The notes: generated by a model not told the origin, from the letters alone. Shown: positions 8,557-17,867, numbered from the stretch's first letter. The stretch: DNA of 42,595 nt from Parcubacteria group bacterium GW2011_GWB1_45_10 (GCA_001001185.1 LCKC01000002.1:1-42595), one strand, 5' to 3'. Program-made: numbers and translations.

Positions 8557-9798
8557 TTATTTTTTTGCGTTGGTCCAAACCAGACCGGCTGCTGAGATAG
8601 TACGGTGGTATTCCTTAAAGCAGCTCCAAAGCCTGACCTCCAAACCGTTTTTACACAGACCTTCCCAGAGTTTTTTCTGAGCCGCCATAATCAGATTCTC
8701 GTACCCGCGACAACGACTCCATTCTACAACCTTACTGGCAAGAGACAGCCAGACCCCAGTCCCACGCTTTGCCGGAACGACAATCCATCTCGAGATCTCA
8801 AGTGTCTTTTCACGCGCCAAAGAAAGCTCTTCAGGAATGGCGAACTCCTCATCATCTTCAAGAAGAAAGCCGCGGCCAGAGTCGGACAAAACCCTGATGC
8901 AGCCGACCAACTCTTGACCCTCTTTGGCCAGGAAATGAGCCGAGAACGGATCAAAACGGTCCGTTTCCATTTTGTCCGGGTAATCAAACGCGTCAAGACT
9001 TTTTATCTCCCCGCAATATACAGCATAACGCAGTTTGTAAACCTGCTCAAGTTCTGACGGACGCTGCGCTCTTCGAATTAACGCGCCGGTTTCTTTTTGC
9101 AGGCTCATAATCACTGAACCATCGCCGTAAATCAGCTCCTGTTTCAACACCCGAAAACCAGCGGCTTGTGCAATTTCTTGAAGGTCTTTAGGATGTAGAA
9201 AGTGAAAAACCCGATGCTTAGCTTGTTTTGCAATAGAGAGATTTATGGCAATAAGAATTGCCCAGGCCGGAAAATGCAGCGCGAACTCCAAAAAACCTTT
9301 GATGTCTTTTTTAGACCAGAGATCGCCGAAGTGTTCCTGAAAGATCGGCCAGAGTCGCGGAACAAACGGGTTGACGAGGACCAGGAGGCCGCCATCCTCA
9401 AGCAAATCAAACCAAAGCCCAAGGGTTTCCAACGGATCTTTGGCGGCGTAAAGGCCGTTTACAGAAATTATCCGATCATACCTTTCGCCGTGATTGGCAA
9501 GAGCGTCAAAGCTGCCTTCCTGAAGTTCCACCCCACTAAAACCAGCCAGTTTTTTCCGGGCTCTCGAAATCATTGCCGGCGACCTTTCCATACCCCTGAT
9601 CTTTAAACCATACGGCTTTACCGGCAGACCGACAATATTCTCAATGGTATTGCCAGTACCACACCCAAGGTCCAAAACCGCAAGATGGGGAATCAACTCC
9701 AAATATTCAACCACTCGGTTCTGGAGCTTGCGGTAAGGGGTAAATCCTCTCAGTACGTCATATACCAAAGCATAGAGATTCCAAATTCTGACGAACAT
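8557..9798 (-). CDS. Fusion: N-terminal class I SAM-dependent methyltransferase + C-terminal LuxI/FeeM-like N-acyl (amino acid / homoserine lactone) synthase-type GNAT domain
   Basis: VLDLGCGTGNTIENI (SAM motif I) at N-terminus; C-terminus KLRYAVYCGEI...METDRFDPFSAHFLA...VGCIRVL...LEISRWIVVPAKRG follows the spacing of autoinducer/N-acyl amino acid synthases (R, E-x-D, R, E-x-SR). Confidence 0.8.
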   Translation of the reverse strand: MFVRIWNLYALVYDVLRGFTPYRKLQNRVVEYLELIPHLAVLDLGCGTGNTIENIVGLPVKPYGLKIRGMERSPAMISRARKKLAGFSGVELQEGSFDALANHGERYDRIISVNGLYAAKDPLETLGLWFDLLEDGGLLVLVNPFVPRLWPIFQEHFGDLWSKKDIKGFLEFALHFPAWAILIAINLSIAKQAKHRVFHFLHPKDLQEIAQAAGFRVLKQELIYGDGSVIMSLQKETGALIRRAQRPSELEQVYKLRYAVYCGEIKSLDAFDYPDKMETDRFDPFSAHFLAKEGQELVGCIRVLSDSGRGFLLEDDEEFAIPEELSLAREKTLEISRWIVVPAKRGTGVWLSLASKVVEWSRCRGYENLIMAAQKKLWEGLCKNGLEVRLWSCFKEYHRTISAAGLVWTNAKK

Positions 9799-9973
9799 TC
9801 ATAACTCCTTTCTAGTTTTCAAAGAACAGATGATTGGCTTACCCAATCGTTTAAAATCAGCCCTCAACTCAACCAAAGGTTAAGAGCTTGTCTTAAACGT
9901 AAAGCCTGGCCTCTTGGACTCACTTCAGTTAAGATAATATGCCCAAAAAACCTAAAAAAATCAAACCACTTAC

Positions 9974-12376
9974 TTAAACAGCGATACTCAACCCTTCTTT
10001 TTTTGGCGCCATGCCGCTCAAAGGAATGGTGAAATAAAACGTCGTGCCCTGGCTTTCTTCAGACTCAAACCAAACTTTGCCGCCCCAGCCGTCAACCAAT
10101 GCCTTGACCAAAGACAAGCCCAAGCCAGAACCTTCGGGAACAAGCTTGAGCGCGTTTTCGGCGCGGAAAAACTTTTCAAAAACCCTGTCTTGCTGGGCTT
10201 TCGGAATGCCAATGCCTGAATCTTTAACCATCACCTCGGCAAACTCGCCTTTTTGGGTGACTAAAACCGAGATGGTGCCTTTTTCCGGAGAATAACGGAT
10301 GGCGTTTGAAAGAATGTTCTGGAACACCTGCCAGATAACTTCCTGGTCCATGGAAATATCCGGAAACGGATCGGGAATGGTTTTAACTTCAAGCTTCTGG
10401 GATTTGGCGTCAAGCAAACCCTTTAAAGCAACGGACACGCCCCGCAAAAGATTTTTGAAACTGATCATTGTCGGTTCAATCTTCACCCGGCCGGCCTCAA
10501 CTCTGGCAATTTGCAAAAGCAGGTTCACCAGGTTAATCATCCGTTCCGTACCTTCGTAAATCCTTTCAACAAAATGTTTTTGCTCTTCGCTGATGGCGCC
10601 GGCGTCCCCGGAAATCAGCATCTCGGAAAACCACCTCATTGAAGTTAACGGGGTACGCAACTGATGCGAAGCAACCGAGATGAAGCTGATGCGCGCTTCG
10701 TCAAGCGCCCGTTCTTCGCGGACGTCGCGGAAAGTGATGATAATGCCGTTGACTTGTTTGGTTTTGACGTTTTTAATGGCCGAGGCAACGGCGACAATCG
10801 GAATTGTCTTATTGGCCTTGCCGACAACCAAAGTGTCCAACGGCAAAACAACTTCTCTGGCGCCGGCGTAAGCTTCGCTCCAAAAACTTTCTTCAAGCGG
10901 TTCTTTGGTGGCGTGAATAAACTTCAAAACTTCGCTGATTTTTTTGCCCAAAAGCTCTTCTTTGGCAAAACCCAAAGTCCGTTCGGCAATCTCGTTGGAA
11001 ATCGTGATTTTGCGTTCCAGGTCAAGCGCCAAAACGCCTTCACCGATGCTTGAAAGCAAAAGAAAGTACATGTTCCGCTCCTGGTCGGCGACCGAAGCAA
11101 ACTTCTGGACATCGGCAAAAGCTTTTCTCAGGTCTTCAGACTGCTGTTTGATTTTTTCTTCGGCTTCCCTCTCGTCTTCAAGCAGGTTGAGCATCGCCTG
11201 TTTGCTTCTTTCCATCTCTTCGTTCTTTCCTTCCAGATCTCCTACGGTTTCACTCAACTTTTTTGTTCTATCTTTAATTTTTTGTTCCAGGTCCGTATAA
11301 ACCTCTTTTAATTTAACCGCCATTTCATTAAACCCGATACCGATTTCGTGCACCTCCCTCAAGCCTTGCGGTGGAATACTCGTTTCAAACAAACCCTCAG
11401 CAAGGCGCTTAAATCCATCTCGAATGGCCCCGATTGGCACAACTACTAAACGATGTAAAAACCTTGCTGCGGTTATAAAAACAACCAGAAGCAAAATCAA
11501 GGCCCCGGAAGCCGTTATTGCAATGTTTTTCTGAATTTGCTGTTGGGTTTTAGTCTCAACGTAAAACCCCATAAGACCAAGGGGGATAGAGTTAAAGCGA
11601 ACTGGCACCACTCCAACTATGCCGGAAAACTCCGCTTGATTAAAGCTTTTAAAAAACCCTTCTCCCTGCTCCGCATTTTCAAATATTTCTTTATAATCTT
11701 TGAGTGTTATTGCCTGGTTAAAAAACGAACTATAAAAGTTCGCGGTAATCTTCTGATTATTTTTAGAAAAAAGAAGAATGCCCTGAGATGCAGCCGGCGC
11801 CAGATTACGCAGTTGTTTCTCATTGAATACCTTACCGATTACGAGAACCCCGCTTCGGCCCTCGCCATACACCGGCACAGCAACATAAAGCACAGGGGAC
11901 TGGTAAATAATTGAATCAAAGAAAAAAATGCTTGGGGTTTTAAATTCAACGGCCTTTTGCACCAATGGTCTGAAATCCTCATTGGCATACGGCGAAGTAT
12001 CTCGCGCGTTTTGAAAAAGCACCCGCCCATTGTCTAAAAACAAAAAGATTTCTTCAAAACCGAAATTAATCTTTGTTTCAATCAAAACCCATCCCGCTGC
12101 TTTATTACTTTCCAAAGGATTATCAACTAAGTGGATGATTTCCTGATTCGTAGATAGAGAGTTGGCTATAAGGGAATAACGTTCCACGTTGCGGTTAATA
12201 TGCTCCGAAGCAACACTAATGTGATCTCTTAAGGCGTTACCAGAAACGACGCTCAAAGAACGTTCGGCAGTTAGGGTTACAAAGATAAGGGCGCCAAAAA
12301 ATAAAAAGGCCAGAATTCCAAGTATCGTGACGCTAAAAACGAGGATGCCTGTTCTGGAAAAAAATTCCTGTCGCAT
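9974..12376 (-). CDS. Sensor histidine kinase: extracytoplasmic CACHE-like sensor, HAMP, coiled coil, PAS, HisKA, HATPase
   Basis: N-terminal TM + ~250 aa extracytoplasmic region + second TM; PIGAIRDGFKRLAEGLFE HAMP; PAS; SVASHQLRTPLTSMRWFSEML; VKDSGIGIPKAQQ; GSGLGLSLVKALV. Confidence 0.94.
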   Translation of the reverse strand: MRQEFFSRTGILVFSVTILGILAFLFFGALIFVTLTAERSLSVVSGNALRDHISVASEHINRNVERYSLIANSLSTNQEIIHLVDNPLESNKAAGWVLIETKINFGFEEIFLFLDNGRVLFQNARDTSPYANEDFRPLVQKAVEFKTPSIFFFDSIIYQSPVLYVAVPVYGEGRSGVLVIGKVFNEKQLRNLAPAASQGILLFSKNNQKITANFYSSFFNQAITLKDYKEIFENAEQGEGFFKSFNQAEFSGIVGVVPVRFNSIPLGLMGFYVETKTQQQIQKNIAITASGALILLLVVFITAARFLHRLVVVPIGAIRDGFKRLAEGLFETSIPPQGLREVHEIGIGFNEMAVKLKEVYTDLEQKIKDRTKKLSETVGDLEGKNEEMERSKQAMLNLLEDEREAEEKIKQQSEDLRKAFADVQKFASVADQERNMYFLLLSSIGEGVLALDLERKITISNEIAERTLGFAKEELLGKKISEVLKFIHATKEPLEESFWSEAYAGAREVVLPLDTLVVGKANKTIPIVAVASAIKNVKTKQVNGIIITFRDVREERALDEARISFISVASHQLRTPLTSMRWFSEMLISGDAGAISEEQKHFVERIYEGTERMINLVNLLLQIARVEAGRVKIEPTMISFKNLLRGVSVALKGLLDAKSQKLEVKTIPDPFPDISMDQEVIWQVFQNILSNAIRYSPEKGTISVLVTQKGEFAEVMVKDSGIGIPKAQQDRVFEKFFRAENALKLVPEGSGLGLSLVKALVDGWGGKVWFESEESQGTTFYFTIPLSGMAPKKEGLSIAV

Positions 12377-12405
12377 ATTTTATTATTGACAACCGCAAAA
12401 CAATT

Positions 12406-13251
12406 TTAAAGACTAAAGTAGGAAAATCCTTCTGCTAAATCTTGCCCTTCATTTTGCAAGAAAGAAACAAAGTCTTTGACTTCCGGCAAGCTATCCTGTC
12501 TGGTAACGACATAGTAAATTCGAATCAGTTTGTACGCGCCAGACTCTACTTTATCCACATCAATGCCATCAATCGAAAGAACACCAACCCTAGTACCCGA
12601 GATACGCACCCTCCCGTAAGAAAGATATCCTATGCTGCCCGGGGTAGACGCCACAGCTTCCAGCACATCTTTTTCCGAATGAACTTCAATAGAACCAACA
12701 CTAACTTTTTTATCCTTTAAATAAAATTCTCTGAAAAGTTTTTTGGCAGACTCAGATTCTTCACGATCTACTACGACTACCAATTCATCCGCTCCTCCAA
12801 CTTCACTCCAATTGGTAATTTTACCCGTATAAATATCCACCAATTGTTCAGCGTTAAGATTTCTGACGCCGGCAACCGATGTATTAATAATAAAGACGAC
12901 CGCATCTTTAGTAAAAGGAGTTAGAACCATTCCCGGAAATTCTTCTTCTGGCTTGGCTTTCCTGGAAGCAACACCAATAGAAAGAGTGTTCTCCTTGACT
13001 CCTGCCATCCCGATTGCCGCATCGGCTGAGGAAAGAAAATCGAATTTTATTCTTTTATCTAATTTTTCGTATTCGGTCGCCCAATTTTTAAGCGCAAATC
13101 CCGCTGATCCAGAGCCCGCCACCGTCAAAGTTTTCTGCGTATTGACATCAGAAATAGATGTCGTGTTGCGATAAAAATAAAACCCGACACCCAAAACCAA
13201 AATTACCGTTATAACAATAGCTATCGTTAGCGTTACTTTTCTTATTTCCAT
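12406..13251 (-). CDS. Membrane-anchored PstS-like (PBP_like_2) periplasmic substrate-binding protein
   Basis: TM anchor, then TLTVAGSGSAGFALKNWATEYEK...SIGVASRKAKPEE...VFIINTSVAGVRNLNAEQLVDIYTGKITNWSEVGG. Confidence 0.85.
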   Translation of the reverse strand: MEIRKVTLTIAIVITVILVLGVGFYFYRNTTSISDVNTQKTLTVAGSGSAGFALKNWATEYEKLDKRIKFDFLSSADAAIGMAGVKENTLSIGVASRKAKPEEEFPGMVLTPFTKDAVVFIINTSVAGVRNLNAEQLVDIYTGKITNWSEVGGADELVVVVDREESESAKKLFREFYLKDKKVSVGSIEVHSEKDVLEAVASTPGSIGYLSYGRVRISGTRVGVLSIDGIDVDKVESGAYKLIRIYYVVTRQDSLPEVKDFVSFLQNEGQDLAEGFSYFSL

Positions 13252-13330
13252 GTATTTATTTTATTTTTATATTGTTAATTACTTACAAATATAATACTCC
13301 AAAAAACCCTCCGAGAAACACTCCGCCTCC

Positions 13331-14656
13331 TTATCCCGAAGAATTACCTGAAGCAATTTTCTTTTTTAACTCCTCATTTTCTTTCTTCAACTCCTTCATC
13401 CTCAACTCGCGGCCAACCATAAAGTCATTCATCCGCTCCATTTCTTTGAGTTTTTTCTGCATCTCCAAGTTGACAACTTCCAGCTGCTTTCTGGCCCCCT
13501 CTGTCTCGACTGTTCTTTCTTTGACTTTCTGTTCCAGAACGCCATAATATTCTTGAAGTCGAGAAGCCATGTGGTTGAAAGCTTCGGTCAGCTCGCCGAT
13601 TTCATCGTTTGATTGAATATTAACCCTTTGCGACAAATCGCCGCCGGAAATCGCTTTCGCCGCGGTCATCAATAAAGTTATGTTGGAAATAACTAATCGG
13701 GAAAAGAATAACATTGTCGCACCGAGCGCGACAAGAAATCCGAAAATGAGCAACAGGGCCGCCCGTGTCGCCTGCTCTCTGGCCGGGGCAAAAACGGATT
13801 CGACCGGTTCCTCGGCTAGCAGGACCCAGTCGTTCCCTTTGTATCCCAAATGACCGGAGGACGGCACTACGGCTCTCAATTCTTCTTCGTATATGTCTTC
13901 AATGTCCGTGCCGACATTAGTAATAGGATACCCTTCTTTGAGCGCGTTCTGAATCAGAGGCAATACTTCTTCTTCGATTACCAAGAGATTCTCCGGCGAC
14001 TCCTGATTGGTGGCTATCAACTTCCCGTCCTTTGTGTACAAATTTAACTCGGTATCCGTCTCTATATTTTGCAAAATATCCTGCACCGCTTGCCATGCGA
14101 GTCCACCAGTAACCACTCCAACGACTGGTTGCCCGGATGCATGCCGATCTCTCACCGAAACAGCAAATATAACAACCGGTTTTCCCGTGTCGTCCGAGAT
14201 TACCAAATCTGTGTACAAAACCTCGTTTTTGGATGCGTTTAAACGTTTAAATATCTCATAATTATTGGGTTCCTCTTCTATCATATTGCCAACCTTCTCG
14301 TCTAGAGTTGATGCGATTATAACCCCGTCCACGTTGATCAAAAACAATGTATCCCATGGACCTGAGAAAGTGGCTATATCAGATATATGGTCTTTAAGTT
14401 CTGAAGATGCAACTTGCCCTCCTTCTGCAAGTTTTTCAAATATACTGTCCTCGCCGATGGCCTGAATATCCAAATAGCGTTCATACAGAAAGCTGTCTAT
14501 CTCGTCCATAACCTTTGTGCCCAATTCAACCTGCTGGGAGCTGATTGAGCGCTCCCATGCCGCACGGGTATAGTAAAAATCCAAAATGCCGGCTACCAAG
14601 AGAGCGGAGCCTATGCCACTGATCAAGATGAGGCTGATTTTTGGGAGCAGTTTCAT
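13331..14656 (-). CDS. dCACHE-HAMP membrane receptor ending in coiled coil, no kinase/MCP/GGDEF output domain
   Basis: N-terminal TM, CACHE-like region (DTLFLINVDGVIIASTLDEKVGN), TM, HAMP (LTLLMTAAKAISGGDLSQRVNIQSNDEIGELTEAFNHM), C-terminal MERMNDFMVGRELRMKELKKENEELKKK. Confidence 0.85.
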   Translation of the reverse strand: MKLLPKISLILISGIGSALLVAGILDFYYTRAAWERSISSQQVELGTKVMDEIDSFLYERYLDIQAIGEDSIFEKLAEGGQVASSELKDHISDIATFSGPWDTLFLINVDGVIIASTLDEKVGNMIEEEPNNYEIFKRLNASKNEVLYTDLVISDDTGKPVVIFAVSVRDRHASGQPVVGVVTGGLAWQAVQDILQNIETDTELNLYTKDGKLIATNQESPENLLVIEEEVLPLIQNALKEGYPITNVGTDIEDIYEEELRAVVPSSGHLGYKGNDWVLLAEEPVESVFAPAREQATRAALLLIFGFLVALGATMLFFSRLVISNITLLMTAAKAISGGDLSQRVNIQSNDEIGELTEAFNHMASRLQEYYGVLEQKVKERTVETEGARKQLEVVNLEMQKKLKEMERMNDFMVGRELRMKELKKENEELKKKIASGNSSG

Positions 14657-15696
14657 TATTTCTCTTTCAGAACGGCGCGGAGAAAGCGCGGTTCAATAAG
14701 TTCATCAGTGTCTATTACCTTCTTTTGCTCATCCTTACGATGCTCCATTATAAACTCGTTTATCATTTTCATATTGCCGTAGAGCGAACCCAAACCTTGG
14801 GTAAAGGTAAATGCTGTTTTATTGTCCCGCTCGTTGAGCATGGTGATGCCCTTAAGTTGTTCGGCGATACTTTCTTTCGTGTCACCGAATTCCTTTGCAA
14901 TAACGGCGTTCGCTTCTTCCGAATTGTCGCGCCAAAAACGCAGAGCTTTAAAATACGCGCGGATGATTTTTAAAATAGTTTCCGGATTCGCTTCTATGAA
15001 ATCGGAGTGGAATGTAAGAATATCCGTGATAAGTCCCGGCGCATTAGCAGAGGAGTACAAAGTATGAACACCGCCGTTTTTAGCGATAAGCTGCGAGAGA
15101 AACGGCTCGTGCGACACTGCCGCGTCTGCCTTGCCTTCAATAAGATTCTTGATACTTTCTTCCGGATTGCCCGGGACTGGAACAATGTCGGACAGAGATA
15201 AATTATTTTCGCCGAGCGCCCAAGCGACAAAAAACTCCTCAAGAGTCCCCACCTCATAGGCGACTCGCCTTCCTTTCAGGTCAGGGATATTTTTTATACC
15301 CTGCCTGGCCACAATGGCGTCCGAACCGTTAGAATAATCAATTGCCAGAATAACTTTATGATCCAATCCGTTTAAGGATTCATTTATGGCATCCAATGTT
15401 AAATTTGCCCGTCCCTGAATTTTCCCGGCAACATAGTCTTTGGAAAGCTCGCCTAAGGCGATGTATCGTTTGATTTCAACGTCCAACCCGGCTTCCCTGA
15501 AGTATCCTTTATCGCGAGCCACATACAAAGGAAGATATCCCGGCCAGGTTTCAGTGCCAATGACAATCTTTCCTTGGTAGGACGCCGGGGATGGCCGGCT
15601 TTTTTCGCCTTGAAAAAACCGCGTATAGCCAAACCAGCCAACCATTCCTATGGCAATAATGGCGAGGGTGGAAATTATTAGTATTTTTTTGTTCAT
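14656..15696 (-). CDS. NMT1/THI5/SsuA-like periplasmic substrate-binding protein
   Basis: IVIGTETWPGYLPLYVARDKGYFREAGLDVEIKRY...DLKGRRVAYEVGTLEEFF...GKADAAVSHEPF. Confidence 0.88.
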   Translation of the reverse strand: MNKKILIISTLAIIAIGMVGWFGYTRFFQGEKSRPSPASYQGKIVIGTETWPGYLPLYVARDKGYFREAGLDVEIKRYIALGELSKDYVAGKIQGRANLTLDAINESLNGLDHKVILAIDYSNGSDAIVARQGIKNIPDLKGRRVAYEVGTLEEFFVAWALGENNLSLSDIVPVPGNPEESIKNLIEGKADAAVSHEPFLSQLIAKNGGVHTLYSSANAPGLITDILTFHSDFIEANPETILKIIRAYFKALRFWRDNSEEANAVIAKEFGDTKESIAEQLKGITMLNERDNKTAFTFTQGLGSLYGNMKMINEFIMEHRKDEQKKVIDTDELIEPRFLRAVLKEK

Positions 15697-15894
15697 TTTT
15701 TTATCAATTAGTTAATTTTATTTTTGTTTTAATTAGCAAAGTTGATTTTGAAATGTTGTGTGCAACGGTATTTTTTCTTGCTCACCAACGGTTTCCAGTT
15801 CGAAAAGCGGTTTTGTCTTTTGACGCGCTGTTTCTTGAGTAGTTTTTCATAACTTTATTTTATAATGTTTTTTTGCTCGTAAAATTAGCCGAGT

Positions 15895-16932
15895 CTAAAC
15901 TTTAGCTGGCTCTTCCACGAAGTTGCTTTTAACTTGATTCGCTTTTTTCAGCTCCTCAATCTCTTTTTTCAGCTCCACCATCTTCAGTTCGCGGTCAACC
16001 ATTAATCGGTTGACCAGCTTCAACTCTTCAACTTTTTCTTCAAGCGTCTTTGTCCTTTCAGTGACTGTCTGCTCAAGCCCGGTTTTCAGTTTTTCCAGTT
16101 CGGCGGTTCTTTCTTTAACCGTCTGTTCCAGATTATTTTTCAAATCTTCAAGCTCCTTAGTCCGCTCAGAGACTCTTTTTTCCAGCTCTTGGCGCGAGAT
16201 AAATGAAACCCGCTCTTCAAAAAGAATGTTTTCCGGAACGAAATCAAAAAAACGAAGAATCAGCTCCGGGTCGCTCGTTAGCTTGAAAAACGCGAAAGAT
16301 TTTTTCGCGATATCCAGGCTGACTTTTGAACCGAAAGAACCCTCGACTTCTTTGTAAAGCGCCTGGTACAAAGAAGAAAGGAACGCAAACAGCTCGGCAT
16401 CGGCAATGGAATAGATTTTTTCCTGGGTAAGAAGCGGGGAAAAATCAATGCCAGTTTTGCCAACCGTCAACTCCTGAAACTTTGTCCCTTTGGCCGCTTG
16501 AAAAACAAGCTCTGTCAGCCGGGAATTGCCGAAACTATTTTTAACAATCTCTGCCAGGCCAGTCGAGATAATCTCAAAAAATAAAATCTCCTGCTCAATT
16601 TTGGAAGCAAAAAACAGGCGCAAAATCACCGGCAGGTTTTTAACCTCAACCGCCACCAAAATCGCCGAACGCAACGACTCTCTGGTGAAGCTGCTCTGGA
16701 CAACCGGCGGAACGTGATTTAAGACAAAATGCTCCAAAGCCAGAAAATTGCGGGCATAAGCCGGCTGCCTTTGTTCTTCGGCCAGCTGGTCGATTTTCTG
16801 ATACTCTTCCCAGATATCCTTGACAAGCTCTTTTTGGTTGATAAAGCCGTAAACGCAGTTAAACAGCCTTTCAACGGCAATCGTTGCCGCAACCTCGTCT
16901 TTTTCCGGCTGATTAAATATTCCCTGAGCCAT
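15895..16932 (-). CDS. Cytoplasmic alpha-helical protein with C-terminal 18-aa coiled-coil repeats; function unknown
   Basis: Complete ORF; 3 x 18-aa repeats VSERTKELEDLKNNLEQT/VKERTAELEKLKTGLEQT/VTERTKTLEEKVEELKLV then NRLMVDRELKMVELKKEIEELKK. Confidence 0.8.
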   Translation of the reverse strand: MAQGIFNQPEKDEVAATIAVERLFNCVYGFINQKELVKDIWEEYQKIDQLAEEQRQPAYARNFLALEHFVLNHVPPVVQSSFTRESLRSAILVAVEVKNLPVILRLFFASKIEQEILFFEIISTGLAEIVKNSFGNSRLTELVFQAAKGTKFQELTVGKTGIDFSPLLTQEKIYSIADAELFAFLSSLYQALYKEVEGSFGSKVSLDIAKKSFAFFKLTSDPELILRFFDFVPENILFEERVSFISRQELEKRVSERTKELEDLKNNLEQTVKERTAELEKLKTGLEQTVTERTKTLEEKVEELKLVNRLMVDRELKMVELKKEIEELKKANQVKSNFVEEPAKV

Positions 16933-17035
16933 GATAAAATATTAAATGCGACTTTATCTTAACGGAATTATGGAATGATTCATAATTAAGACAGAGTTGT
17001 TTTCAAGAACTAATTATTAATTATCATAACACAAT

Positions 17036-17857
17036 ATGAAGTTCTACAAAAACCCGGATTTCATTATTTTGTGCGTTCTGTTCCTGGTCAATATTGTCTG
17101 GGACATTCTGCTCTACCTGAACCCGGACCACCAAACCATCTGGAATTATTTGTTAAACGCCAGCTACGGTTTGATGTTTTTGTATGCCGGCGTTTACGGC
17201 GTCCTCAAGGGCTCAACTCTGGATTCAGCCAGTCCGATCAGAAAAATGATGTTCTGGCTCGGCGTCGGGTTTATTTCCTGGGGTGCCGGCCTTTTCACCT
17301 GGACTTATTACAATCTTTTCCTGAATATTGAGACGCCTTATCCGTCTTTGGCCGATATTCTTTTTATCATGGCTTATCCGGCAATCGGCCTGGCCTGCTC
17401 CTATTTTATTAAGTTTTTCAAACCGCTCTTAACGCCAAAAATTATCCGTGACTCTGTTTTGCTTGCCGTTTTAGCGACGGGTTTCAGTTTTTACGTTTTC
17501 AACCCGAGCTTGTCGCCGGAACTGGGGTTTTGGGAAAAGTTTTTCAATCTGGCTTATCCGGTCGGCGACTCAATCATCATGTCCATGGCGTTTATGATGT
17601 TTCGCATCGGCGTCGGCAGAATGCAGCCGGGATTTTTGGTTTTCCTTGGCGGCTTGTCAGTGATGATTGTCGCTGATTTTGCTTTCGCCATCCAGACTTC
17701 CAAGGAAGTTTATTGGAACGGCAGCATCTCCGACCTGCTCTTCATCATCTCCATCTTTATCATCAACCTTTCAATGATTATGGTGGTCTCTTCGCAGACA
17801 ACCGAATCCCAGTTTATTGGCGGCAATATTGCCAAAGAATCGGAAATAAAAGTTTAA
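17036..17857 (+). CDS. Polytopic membrane protein resembling N-terminal sensor module of GGDEF/HK proteins, stand-alone
   Basis: About 8 hydrophobic segments; YPSLADILFIMAYPAIGLACSYF...IIRDSVLLAVL pattern; one of only two supported plus-strand genes. Confidence 0.75.
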   Translation: MKFYKNPDFIILCVLFLVNIVWDILLYLNPDHQTIWNYLLNASYGLMFLYAGVYGVLKGSTLDSASPIRKMMFWLGVGFISWGAGLFTWTYYNLFLNIETPYPSLADILFIMAYPAIGLACSYFIKFFKPLLTPKIIRDSVLLAVLATGFSFYVFNPSLSPELGFWEKFFNLAYPVGDSIIMSMAFMMFRIGVGRMQPGFLVFLGGLSVMIVADFAFAIQTSKEVYWNGSISDLLFIISIFIINLSMIMVVSSQTTESQFIGGNIAKESEIKV

Positions 17858-17867
17858 ACGGCAGAGA

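Noticed and set aside
15782-15850. 22-aa basic ORF MKNYSRNSASKDKTAFRTGNRW on the minus strand between the SBP and coiled-coil genes
   Set aside because: Only a weak RBS and no conservation evidence; could be a leader peptide but unsupported.
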